Origin: Deferribacteraceae bacterium UBA6799
GTDB taxonomy: Bacteria; Chrysiogenota; Deferribacteres; Deferribacterales; Geovibrionaceae
Assembly: GCA_002452335.1 (NCBI GenBank)
Contig: DKFJ01000009.1
Coordinates: forward strand, 35,458-99,457
Direction: 5' to 3'
Length of the DNA stretch: 64,000 nt
The notes under the pieces were generated by a model. It was not told the origin of the DNA. It was given only the letters and a program-made list of their open reading frames with translations, and searched no databases. The translations under genes and the position numbers were made by a program. Of this stretch, positions 16,748-24,881 are shown one piece after another; position 1 is the stretch's first letter; every line of letters begins with the position of its first letter.

Positions 16748-17508
16748 AATTTTGCAGATTCGCCGACGGCAAATTTGAGAAAAAAGGAATAATAGACGGA
16801 AAGCTGATCAGAGAGATAGAGGGTTCCATGTTCGGCGAATATGTCGTGACAGAAAATACTTACAGTGTCGATGACGCTGTTTTTCTGCCCCCTGTTCTGC
16901 CGTCCAAGTTCGTTTGTGTGGCCAGAAACTATGTGGAACACGCAAAGGAACTGGGCAACGATGTCCCCGAAGTACCTATGATATTCATGAAACCGTCAAC
17001 CGCTGTGAACGCTCACGGGGCGGAAGTTATAATCCCGGCGGAGAGCAGTCAGGTGGACTATGAGGGCGAGCTGGCTGTGGTGATAGGTAAAAAATGCAGA
17101 AAGGTGAAGCGTGAGGACGCGGAGAGCGTCATCTTCGGATATACCTGTATAAACGACTATACAGCGAGAGATCTTCAGAAGATAGATACTAAATTTACCC
17201 GGGCAAAAGGGTTCGATTCGTTCGCTCCCATCGGTCCGTGCATAGAGACAGACTTCGACTGGAGAACAGCCAGAGTGAAGACCCTCGTCAACGGAGAGAA
17301 GAGACAGGACGGCACAGCCGACCTGATGATGTTCGATGTGCCGGCTCTGATAGAATTCATGAGCGGCATCATGACACTGCTCCCCGGAGACGTGATAGCC
17401 ACGGGAACACCCGCCGGAGTGGGCAGGGTGGACGAGGGCGACACTGTGGATGTGGAGATAGACGGCATAGGGCGTCTGAGCAATAGAATAGTGAAAGATG
17501 AGCTGTAA
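16744..17508 (+). CDS. Fumarylacetoacetate hydrolase family protein (FAHD1-like)
   Basis: The 254-residue protein has the FAH domain from about residue 58 (KFVCVARNYVEHAKELG), with metal-binding acidic residues in DYEGELAVVIG and the NDYTARDLQ and GFDSFAPIGP signatures. Relatives act as acylpyruvate hydrolases or oxaloacetate decarboxylases/tautomerases and need Mg or Mn. The stretch before residue 58 is the short N-terminal region typical of bacterial FAHD1-like proteins. It overlaps both neighbours and so is translationally coupled within the operon. Confidence 0.87.
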   Translation: MKFCRFADGKFEKKGIIDGKLIREIEGSMFGEYVVTENTYSVDDAVFLPPVLPSKFVCVARNYVEHAKELGNDVPEVPMIFMKPSTAVNAHGAEVIIPAESSQVDYEGELAVVIGKKCRKVKREDAESVIFGYTCINDYTARDLQKIDTKFTRAKGFDSFAPIGPCIETDFDWRTARVKTLVNGEKRQDGTADLMMFDVPALIEFMSGIMTLLPGDVIATGTPAGVGRVDEGDTVDVEIDGIGRLSNRIVKDEL

Positions 17509-17737
17509 GATCGACTGTCTGATGTGCGGCACCTGCTGCACAGCGTTCGATATAAAAGAGATAGACAAAAAAGCGGGAGAGAGATGCAGATACCTGTCTG
17601 CGGATAATCTCTGCACCATCTATGATAAAAGACCCTGGGGCTGTAAGGGATACAGACCCGATGAACTCTGTGTGCTCGTCAGCACACTGAAAGACGAGGA
17701 CAAGGTAAAGGTCTACCGAAATATTTACGGTGTTTAA
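17498..17737 (+). CDS. Small YkgJ-family cysteine cluster protein
   Basis: A 79-residue protein with seven cysteines, including CLMCGTCCTAF near the N terminus, then RCRYL, LCTIYDKRPWGCKGY and LCVLV. This is the pattern of YkgJ/UPF0153 proteins, thought to bind zinc or iron. Function unknown. It overlaps the FAH gene by 11 bases, and coaE starts on the base after its stop. Confidence 0.82.
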   Translation: MSCKIDCLMCGTCCTAFDIKEIDKKAGERCRYLSADNLCTIYDKRPWGCKGYRPDELCVLVSTLKDEDKVKVYRNIYGV

Positions 17738-18370
17738 ATGTATATAGGACTCACTGGAAACATTGCCAGCGGCAAGAGTACCGCCGCCATGTTCTTTGAA
17801 AAGCACGGGTGCTACTGCATAGACGCGGACGAGATAAGCCGCATCGTGATGAGCCCGGGCGAAGAAGCGTATGAGGGCGTTGTTCGTGAGTTCGGACGGA
17901 GCGTTGTCCGTGACGAGGACGGCACTCTGGACAGAAAAATGATACGGGACATAGTTTTCAGCGATCCGGTGAAACGAAAAGTGCTGGAGCTGATAGTGCA
18001 TCCCGCAATCCTGTCATATGAACAGAAGGCAGTGGGCAGGATAAAAGGCAAGGACGACAAGGCGCTGATAATCACACAGGCGGCTCTGACTGTGGAATCC
18101 GGCAGCTACAAGAGGTTTGACGGGCTGATAGTTGTCTATACCGACCCGAAGGTTCAGCTGGAAAGAGTGATGAGGCGTGACTCCATCAGCATGGAAGACG
18201 CCAGAAAGATAATAGCGGCACAGATGCCCATAGATGAAAAACTCAAATACGCTCAGTTTATCATAAATAACTCAACTGACATGGACGGTCTGGAAAGAGA
18301 AGTCAGACGTGTTCATGAACTTATTCGCATGGTCATGAAATGTTCAAAACAGGGAGGAAAGGATGCATGA
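17738..18370 (+). CDS. coaE: Dephospho-CoA kinase
   Basis: This 210-residue P-loop kinase phosphorylates dephospho-CoA in the last step of coenzyme A synthesis. The Walker A GLTGNIASGKSTA, the CIDADEISR segment and the lid region (VMRRDSISMEDARKII) are typical of CoaE. Length is normal. Its end overlaps the start of hypA by eight bases. Confidence 0.94.
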   Translation: MYIGLTGNIASGKSTAAMFFEKHGCYCIDADEISRIVMSPGEEAYEGVVREFGRSVVRDEDGTLDRKMIRDIVFSDPVKRKVLELIVHPAILSYEQKAVGRIKGKDDKALIITQAALTVESGSYKRFDGLIVVYTDPKVQLERVMRRDSISMEDARKIIAAQMPIDEKLKYAQFIINNSTDMDGLEREVRRVHELIRMVMKCSKQGGKDA

Positions 18371-18707
18371 ACTCGGTATAGCGTCCAGCCTGATTGAGAT
18401 AGTCATTGAGACTGCCGAGGCGAACGACGCAGAAATTGTCCGGACGGTTACGGCAAAGATAGGAAGGCTGGCGGGGGTGGACTCGAACGCCCTTTACTTC
18501 GCCTATGACGCCGTGAAAGAGGAGTACCCTCTACTGAAAGACTCTAAACTTATCATCGAAACAGTGCCCATAACCGGGCAGTGTGAGGACTGCGGAAAGA
18601 CGGACACCTATGAAGAGATGTTCTTCGCCTGTTCCTCATGCGGTTCATTTTCTGTAAAACTGCTTACAGGGGAAGAACTTACTATTTCCAATATCGAGGT
18701 GGACTGA
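18363..18707 (+). CDS. hypA: Hydrogenase nickel-insertion protein HypA
   Basis: The 114-residue metallochaperone has the N-terminal nickel site MHELG (His2) and a zinc-finger pair CEDCGK and CSSCGS. With HypB it delivers nickel to the large subunit of NiFe hydrogenases. The AGGGAGGAAAGG stretch just upstream is a strong ribosome binding site. It overlaps coaE and hypB, so this maturation pair belongs to a housekeeping operon rather than to the hydrogenase operon at 2.5-5.3 kb. Confidence 0.95.
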   Translation: MHELGIASSLIEIVIETAEANDAEIVRTVTAKIGRLAGVDSNALYFAYDAVKEEYPLLKDSKLIIETVPITGQCEDCGKTDTYEEMFFACSSCGSFSVKLLTGEELTISNIEVD

Positions 18708-19360
18708 TGGCTAAGGTAAATATAGAGAAGAAAATTCTGACCAAGAACGAGATGAAGGCGGCTGAGGTGCGTGAACGGCTGAAAGACGTTGCCGTGCTGA
18801 ACTTCGTGTCATCACCCGGCAGCGGAAAAACAACCCTGCTGGAAAACGTTCTGGCAGGGCTCAAGGAAAAATATAAGATCGCCGTGGTGGAGGGCGACCA
18901 GCAGACCACACATGACGCCGACAGGATAAAGGCGGCCGGCGTGGAGGCCTTTCAGGTGAACACAGGAAACGCCTGCCATCTGGAGGCGGTTGATGTGGAG
19001 AGGGCGCTTGACACTCTGGGATATGATCTGGATCTGCTGGTGATAGAAAATGTGGGAAATCTGGTGTGTCCCGCCGAATACGATCTGGGCGAGGACGCCA
19101 AGGTCATGCTGATCTCCGTTACGGAGGGCGATGATAAGCCTATTAAATATCCGGTGATGACAAGAGCCTGTGAAGCGATGATAGTGAACAAGACGGACCT
19201 TCTGCCTTATGTCGATTTTGATGTGGAGGGCTGTATCAGATACGCTAAGGGCGTCAACCCCGATCTGGAGATCATGACAGTGTCATGCCGTGCCAAAGAG
19301 GGGCTGGATACCGTTACGGCATACATAGAGAAGAAGATTCTGGAAAAGAAGGGAAAATAA
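18707..19360 (+). CDS. hypB: Hydrogenase nickel-insertion GTPase HypB
   Basis: The 217-residue SIMIBI-class GTPase has P-loop SSPGSGKTTLLEN, VEGDQQTTHDADR, the nickel/zinc-site segment NTGNACHLEA and the guanine-specificity NKTDLLP. It lacks the N-terminal CxxCGC and histidine-rich extensions found in some HypB proteins, so it depends on the metal site in the G domain. I chose ATG 18707, which overlaps the hypA stop by one base and has GAGGTGG upstream, over a longer in-frame extension. Confidence 0.95.
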   Translation: MAKVNIEKKILTKNEMKAAEVRERLKDVAVLNFVSSPGSGKTTLLENVLAGLKEKYKIAVVEGDQQTTHDADRIKAAGVEAFQVNTGNACHLEAVDVERALDTLGYDLDLLVIENVGNLVCPAEYDLGEDAKVMLISVTEGDDKPIKYPVMTRACEAMIVNKTDLLPYVDFDVEGCIRYAKGVNPDLEIMTVSCRAKEGLDTVTAYIEKKILEKKGK

Positions 19361-19911
19361 TGCTGACTGTTGGGATAGACGAGGTGGGCAGAGGCTGTCT
19401 GGCGGGACCTGTTGTGGCATGCGCCGTGATCCTGCCGGAGAATTTTTCTGACGAGCGCCTCGTGGACTCTAAAAAAATATCCGAAAAACAGAGAAAGATA
19501 ATGGACAGTGTGGTGCGAGAGAACGCTCTCGCCATCGGCATAGGCATAGTGGACAACGGAGACATAGACCGCATGAATATCCTGAACGCCACTAAGACCG
19601 CCATGATGCAGGCACTGTCGCAGATAGAGATAGAATATCACAAGGTGATAGTGGACGCGGTGGATCTGAAAGACGTGAAAGTGCCTCTGGAGCATCCTTA
19701 TAAAGCGGAAGACAAGTTCCAGTGCGTTGCTGCGGCGTCTATAGTGGCAAAGGTGTTTCGTGACGCTCTCATGACACGTCTGCACATAGACCACCCCCTG
19801 TATGACTGGTACAGCAATAAAGGTTACGGCACAAAAAAACACACAGACGCCATAAAACAATTCGGTCTGACGCCTCTGCACAGGGTCAGCTTCTGCGGAA
19901 ACTTCATTTGA
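19360..19911 (+). CDS. rnhB: Ribonuclease HII
   Basis: This 183-residue enzyme cleaves RNA of RNA-DNA hybrids and single ribonucleotides in DNA. The first catalytic segment GIDEVGRGCLAGPVV (Asp-Glu) and the later VDAVDLKD and KVFRDALM segments supply the four acidic residues. I chose ATG 19360, which shares one base with the hypB stop, rather than a longer in-frame start inside hypB. Confidence 0.95.
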   Translation: MLTVGIDEVGRGCLAGPVVACAVILPENFSDERLVDSKKISEKQRKIMDSVVRENALAIGIGIVDNGDIDRMNILNATKTAMMQALSQIEIEYHKVIVDAVDLKDVKVPLEHPYKAEDKFQCVAAASIVAKVFRDALMTRLHIDHPLYDWYSNKGYGTKKHTDAIKQFGLTPLHRVSFCGNFI

Positions 19912-20243
19912 TACCGGGGCTCGGACAGAAAGGCGAGAAGAGAGCCGAAAAATATCTTATCAATAACGGCTACAAAATTCTGGAGAGGAATTTCCGGTGC
20001 AGGTTCGGAGAGATAGACATCATCGCCTCTAAGGACGGATGCACTGTTTTCGTGGAAGTGAAGACGAGGAAGAACTCCGCCTACGGCAAGGGTTTCGAGT
20101 CGGTGGACGCCAGAAAACAGCAGAAACTGATAATGACCGCTCAGGCTTTTTTTCAGGGACGGGCGGAGACAGCCGCCAGGTTCGATGTGATATCCATTGA
20201 TAATGATTCTGTTACGCATATACAAAATGCCTTCGGCATGTAA
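19908..20243 (+). CDS. YraN (UPF0102) family nuclease-like protein
   Basis: The 111-residue protein has the YraN signature GEKRAEKYLINNGYKILERN, then FGEIDIIASKDG and FVEVKTRKN, the D-ExK pattern of restriction-endonuclease-like folds. Function is unproven; in many genomes it follows rnhB as here. The start is a TTG overlapping the rnhB stop by four bases (TTGA); no ATG is available nearby. Confidence 0.87.
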   Translation: MIPGLGQKGEKRAEKYLINNGYKILERNFRCRFGEIDIIASKDGCTVFVEVKTRKNSAYGKGFESVDARKQQKLIMTAQAFFQGRAETAARFDVISIDNDSVTHIQNAFGM

Positions 20244-20311
20244 AATGATGTTGTAATATTACTTCGTAATGCTATAATTTCCATCCGTTCATCAACATTG
20301 GAGAATTGAAT

Positions 20312-21037
20312 ATGTACACACTTATTTTATCCGTAGCTATATCCACTCTGCTCTCTTTAGGGCTTTACTTTCTTACATACAGCATCTTCTGGCCTCTTTT
20401 TCTTATGGTGGTCGGTATTCTCGGTCTTAACTTTCTGGTGGGCAGAAAATTTCTGGCGAAACTCACCGCTCTTTTCAAATCAGTGGAAAAAGATCTGGGC
20501 GCCGGACGCACAGATAAAGCCATCGAAAAACTGAAAGAGGGATATCCCTATGCCAAGTGGCAGTTCTTCGTTAAAGAGCAGATAGACGCTCAGATAGGCA
20601 TCATCCTTTACACCAACCAGAAGTTTGAGGAAGCCGCTCCATATCTGATGAACGGATTCAACAAAAACTGGATGTCGATGGCGATGCTCGCCGCTCTGCA
20701 TTTTAAGAACAACGATTCAGCCTCCTGCTACAAAACAATGGACAAAGCGATCAAGGGCTCTCCCAAACAGGGCTTTTTATACAGTCTTTACGCATATTTT
20801 CTGATGGAAAAAGGCGAAACTGACAAGGCCGTGGTTATCCTCTCCAAAGGTGCCGATAAGAACCCTATGGATGATAAACTTCAGTCAGCTATGGAATCCG
20901 TGAAAAACGGTAAAAAACTGAAAATGCAGAACTACGGCAACCTCTGGCTTCAGATGCACCTGGGAGCGAAAATTCCTCAGGGCGGCAGACCCTATCAGCA
21001 GTTTCTGATGAATCAGAGAATGGGTAAAAGAAGGTAA
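20312..21037 (+). CDS. Membrane-anchored TPR-like protein of unknown function
   Basis: The 241-residue protein starts at ATG 20312, seven bases after GGAGA. Two hydrophobic helices (residues about 3-22 and 24-44) are followed by a soluble helical part with TPR-like repeats, for example at LKEGYPYAKWQFFVKEQ, FEEAAPYLMNGF and YAYFLMEKGETDKAVVIL. The basic C terminus ends NQRMGKRR. The likely role is a scaffold at the inner membrane. folE2 follows after two bases. Confidence 0.7.
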   Translation: MYTLILSVAISTLLSLGLYFLTYSIFWPLFLMVVGILGLNFLVGRKFLAKLTALFKSVEKDLGAGRTDKAIEKLKEGYPYAKWQFFVKEQIDAQIGIILYTNQKFEEAAPYLMNGFNKNWMSMAMLAALHFKNNDSASCYKTMDKAIKGSPKQGFLYSLYAYFLMEKGETDKAVVILSKGADKNPMDDKLQSAMESVKNGKKLKMQNYGNLWLQMHLGAKIPQGGRPYQQFLMNQRMGKRR

Positions 21038-21039
21038 GT

Positions 21040-21813
21040 TTGAAGGATATTCAAAACCAGAGGGATACCAGAAACCTCGATGTGGACAAGGTCGGCATCA
21101 AGGACATCCGCTATCCTGTCGTGCTTTCCGACCGTTATAAGGGCAAGCAGTCCACTGTAGCCCGTATCAATATGTATGTGCGCCTGCCCCATGATTTCAA
21201 GGGAACGCACATGTCCCGTTTTGTTGAGATACTCAGCAAACATTCTGAAGATATCAACCTGTATTCCGTTGGAAATATTCTGGACGAGATGAAGGAGAAG
21301 CTGGACAGCGAAGAGGCTTTTATCGAGCTTTCTTTCAACTATTTTCTTAAGAAAAAAGCGCCGATATCCTGTCAGGAAGCGATGATGGACTATTACTGCA
21401 CCTATCTGGGATCAGCTGGGAAAGACTGGAAAGATTCAGTTCTGTCTGTCCGTGTGCCTGTGCTGACTCTCTGCCCCTGTTCCAAGGAGATCAGCGTTCA
21501 GGGCGCTCATAACCAGAGAAGCTATGTTACCATATCTGTCCGCATGAAAAAACTGATGTGGATAGAAGAGCTGATAGAGATAGCCGAAAGATCGGCTTCG
21601 TCCCCTGTATATCCTCTGCTGAAGCGTGAGGATGAGAAATATGTCACCGAAAATTCATATGAAAACCCCGTTTTTGTAGAGGATGTGGTGAGAAATGCCG
21701 CCACCATGCTGATGGCAGAGGACCGCATCGTGTGGTTCGAGGTGTCCAGCGAAAACATGGAGAGCATCCACAACCACTCCGCCTACGCCGTAATCACACG
21801 AGATAAGAGATAG
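21040..21813 (+). CDS. folE2: GTP cyclohydrolase I type IB
   Basis: The 257-residue protein converts GTP to 7,8-dihydroneopterin triphosphate for folate and queuosine-type pathways. It belongs to the FolE2/MptA family, shown by LTLCPCSKEIS (active-site cysteine) and GAHNQRSYVTISVR. FolE2 enzymes can work with metals other than zinc and often replace zinc-dependent FolE when zinc is scarce. The start is TTG with AAGAAGG upstream; it lies two bases after the TPR gene and ends the long operon at a terminator. Confidence 0.93.
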   Translation: MKDIQNQRDTRNLDVDKVGIKDIRYPVVLSDRYKGKQSTVARINMYVRLPHDFKGTHMSRFVEILSKHSEDINLYSVGNILDEMKEKLDSEEAFIELSFNYFLKKKAPISCQEAMMDYYCTYLGSAGKDWKDSVLSVRVPVLTLCPCSKEISVQGAHNQRSYVTISVRMKKLMWIEELIEIAERSASSPVYPLLKREDEKYVTENSYENPVFVEDVVRNAATMLMAEDRIVWFEVSSENMESIHNHSAYAVITRDKR

Positions 21814-21832
21814 TTATCAGCCAATAATCATA

Positions 21833-21864
21833 AAAAAAAGCGGAGCTCAGGCTCCGCTTTTTTA
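21833..21864. terminator. Bidirectional terminator between folE2 and the autotransporter
   Basis: AAAAGCGGAGC-TCAG-GCTCCGCTTTTTTTA lies between convergent genes, with A and T tracts on both sides. Confidence 0.9.
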
Positions 21865-21886
21865 TTATGAGATATTGGAAGTTTTA

Positions 21887-24637
21887 TTAGAACTTCAGTC
21901 CGGCAGTCAGCTTAAGGCTGAAGCTGTCGTAGTCAGTGTTGGTTATATACTGTCCAAAGACGCCTGTGCTCCAGAAACTTCCGGCGAGCTCAGTGCCGAG
22001 GCTCAGAGAGTGGGTAGTGTTATCCACTTCCTGATCTATTTCGATAGTGCCTGTATTCATCTCCGGAATCGACTGACCGATGGTGATGTCGTTGTTTCCC
22101 AATGCGTTTTCTAACCTGTATTCACCATAGAATTTCAGCATGCCCGCCTTAACGGCTGTTACATATTCTGTGGAAAGACCCATGATAAGGCTGGTATCCC
22201 AGTCTGAATAGGTTTCATAGTCTTTTGACAGATAATCGTATGCTGTTCCCTCTATCTCGGTGTTGTAGCTGCTCATATTGTAATAGCTGAGAGCCATGCC
22301 GCCGAAGGGTGTAACCTTGCCTGTTTTGCCGAAACGGAAGCTGTATCCGCCGAGAGCCTCTGTCTGAAATCCTTTTGAGTCATAATCGGCTGTTTCACTC
22401 AGATCGTTGTATCCGCCTGTGTAGCCGGAGTAGTCGTTATCTGTCAAAAATCCGATGACAGATGCGCTGACGAAGATGTCTTTATTCGTTTTAGCGGTTG
22501 CGCCGGCGAAAAAAGAATCGGACTGTGTCTTGTCCATGGAGACGTCATCGAAGTCTATGTTTGTGGTCATGCTGCCCAGATAGAAAGAGCCGGATATGCC
22601 TGATCTGAACTCATGAGAAATGCCCACGCCCAGTCCGAAGGTATCTGCGTCATAGCCGTCACCGTTCATTTTTGTAATGAAGGGAAAGGCGAATATAGTG
22701 GTTAATTTCTTTTTGGGAGCGTAAGAGAGTCCCGCGTCTGTGGCTATCTCGCCTGAGTCGGCCAGCAGCATGTTGTTTTGGTTCAGATATGAGAACCCGC
22801 TGAGACCGCCGCCCATTCCTCCTGCCAGCATGGAACCGTTAAAGATCTTTCCTACGGCTTTTGCTGTCGAGATCGCGCTGGTGGAGCTGATGCCGGCTGA
22901 TGAGCGAGAAGGGTTATAGCTCACTGACACTTTAGAGTTTTCGCCTCTTTCTCCGTCGTACCAGTTAACGGTGAAATCGGGGTTAGTGAACGGTCTGAGA
23001 CCGCTGAATGTGCCTGTGACTGTACCTCCGTCATTTTCAATGACAGTGTACGGAGTATTAAATGATATATATTTGCTTAAGGTTACGCCGAGAGAGGCGC
23101 TGTTCAGGTTCAGTGAGGATGATGAATCCACATATATTGTGCCGACATCCTCACAGCCGGGACAGGAACCGGCGGATACAGTGAAGGCGTCTTTCAGAAC
23201 TGCGGAGCTGCTTTTCAGTATCAGTGTTCTGGCGGATGAATCAGCTGAGTCGGCTGATATTAAAATATTGCCCGAGTCGGTTATTTCTGCGCTTGTTACA
23301 TCGGAGAGAATATAAGCGGCAATATTGTCAAAAGAGCTGCCTCCTTTAATATCCAGATTGATATTTCCTGAGTTTGTCAGAGTGAGGTTGGGGACGTACT
23401 TAACTGATATTGCGCTGATGTTTTCCATATTTGCGGAAGAGCCGGCTTCAGCTGAAACGCTTATGTCTCCTGAGTTGCGGACTATGCCGCTGCCGGAGCT
23501 GAGGATGGAAATCCCGGCAACATTTGCTGTTTCGCTGCTGTAAAAGATGCCTCTCTGGTCGTCGGAATTCTCGCCGACAGCGCTGACGCTGATGCTGATG
23601 TCCCCTGTGTTTGTCACATCAGAAGTGTTGGCATCAACAGAATAAATTCCGTATATGTCGTTTATATAGGCTTCCGAGTCAGTGGAGATGTCCATATCTA
23701 TACTGCCTGAGTTGGCTATGGTCTGGTTGTCGTTCAGTTCGTCGTAAATCCCGATGATGTCCCGGAGCATTACATCGGATACATGCACTCTGACATCGCC
23801 GTCGTAGTTGTTGTCATAGTCGCTGACAGACAGTGATATTAAGCCTGAGTTGGTTATCGAGGAAGCGTCGAACATTATGCCGAAGAGTTCTCTGACATAA
23901 ATGCCTGAGGACTCGTTTCCGGTGGATATCAGGCTGTATGAAATAGAGCCGGAGTTAATGATGGAGTCCGCTGTTGCGCTGTTTGAGATTATTCCGCCCA
24001 CGTACCTTACAGTTATCGGGTCGAACGTGAGGTTGTTGTCCGTGTAGGTTGAGCTGATGCCGATAGTCCCGCTGTTAAGTATAGAACCGAATGTGCCGGT
24101 CAGCCCGATAATCCCGGAGGTTGATATTAAGCCTTCATAATCTCCTGATTCAGACAGGGTAAAACCCCTGTATGAGTCACTGATTGTTATGCTTCCTGCA
24201 TTTAGAATACTGTTCCCGCTGCCGGACGATGTGTAGAGCCCGACAGAGGAGGTGTCGTAGAATTCCGCGTTATCCGACAGATAAATGCCGCTGAAATTTG
24301 ACGAGAGGTTAATCTGCCCGTAATTATAAAGGTCTGCATCAGATGTGCTCATACCGAGATATGATCTTTCTGAAATATCGTCTGATGTGAGACCGGAAAA
24401 AGTACCGGTGATGGTTATTGAACCACGGTTGTAAAGAGAGGCTGATGCGGTGTCGCCTCTGACGCCGAACACATGTTTTCCTGTAGAAAGAGCGGTGTCA
24501 CTGTAGCTGAGGGCAGAGCCGTTGGTATAGGAAGTCTGACCCGATGGTACGTCATATATAACGTATTCGTATGAGGGTGACGCCTGAATGCTAAGTGCCG
24601 AAAAAACTAAAAGTGCTGAAAAAAAAAGTTTAATCAT
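21887..24637 (-). CDS. Autotransporter (type Va) outer-membrane protein
   Basis: The 916-residue protein has a signal peptide (MIKLFFSALLVFSALSIQAS), a passenger rich in Ser, Asn, Gly and Ile to about residue 640, and a C-terminal beta-barrel ending LKLTAGLKF. The passenger repeats an (S/N)xGxIxxS-like unit, for example ILNAGSITISDS, SILNSGTIGISS, SGSIDMDIS and TNTGDISIS, as expected for a beta-helix. The barrel inserts in the outer membrane and exposes the passenger; the role is probably adhesion or surface modification. A CPGC pair at about residues 490-493 is unusual for a passenger. It is monocistronic and convergent with folE2. Confidence 0.88.
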   Translation of the reverse strand: MIKLFFSALLVFSALSIQASPSYEYVIYDVPSGQTSYTNGSALSYSDTALSTGKHVFGVRGDTASASLYNRGSITITGTFSGLTSDDISERSYLGMSTSDADLYNYGQINLSSNFSGIYLSDNAEFYDTSSVGLYTSSGSGNSILNAGSITISDSYRGFTLSESGDYEGLISTSGIIGLTGTFGSILNSGTIGISSTYTDNNLTFDPITVRYVGGIISNSATADSIINSGSISYSLISTGNESSGIYVRELFGIMFDASSITNSGLISLSVSDYDNNYDGDVRVHVSDVMLRDIIGIYDELNDNQTIANSGSIDMDISTDSEAYINDIYGIYSVDANTSDVTNTGDISISVSAVGENSDDQRGIFYSSETANVAGISILSSGSGIVRNSGDISVSAEAGSSANMENISAISVKYVPNLTLTNSGNINLDIKGGSSFDNIAAYILSDVTSAEITDSGNILISADSADSSARTLILKSSSAVLKDAFTVSAGSCPGCEDVGTIYVDSSSSLNLNSASLGVTLSKYISFNTPYTVIENDGGTVTGTFSGLRPFTNPDFTVNWYDGERGENSKVSVSYNPSRSSAGISSTSAISTAKAVGKIFNGSMLAGGMGGGLSGFSYLNQNNMLLADSGEIATDAGLSYAPKKKLTTIFAFPFITKMNGDGYDADTFGLGVGISHEFRSGISGSFYLGSMTTNIDFDDVSMDKTQSDSFFAGATAKTNKDIFVSASVIGFLTDNDYSGYTGGYNDLSETADYDSKGFQTEALGGYSFRFGKTGKVTPFGGMALSYYNMSSYNTEIEGTAYDYLSKDYETYSDWDTSLIMGLSTEYVTAVKAGMLKFYGEYRLENALGNNDITIGQSIPEMNTGTIEIDQEVDNTTHSLSLGTELAGSFWSTGVFGQYITNTDYDSFSLKLTAGLKF

Positions 24638-24758
24638 AAAAATCTCCGGATGATAATAAGTATGACAAGTATATAGCAGAAAATAAAAGTAAGAAACAAA
24701 AGATGTAGAAAAGATAAAAAAAATCAGAAGATAATATGGAAGACAAAGTGATTAGGGA

Positions 24759-24784
24759 GAGATTGCTTCGCTTTGCCCGCAAAG
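24759..24784. repeat. Possible degenerate copy of the palindromic repeat found at 61.5 kb
   Basis: GAGATTGCTTCG (24759-24770) is identical to 61466-61477, where it begins a long palindrome. It is followed by a small hairpin CTTTGC-CC-GCAAAG. The rest does not match, so this is at best a decayed half. Confidence 0.3.
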
Positions 24785-24881
24785 ATATATTCCGCTGTCA
24801 CTGCGGACAAGTCTGTGACTGACGAAATATTACTGAAACTTCAGCTTGTCATCAGCATCGGGCTTTATCAAAAGCAGTATA

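Noticed and set aside
22900..24600. CRISPR-like or tandem DNA repeats
   Set aside because: The periodicity is in the protein (beta-helix passenger) and the DNA copies are too diverged, with no constant spacers.
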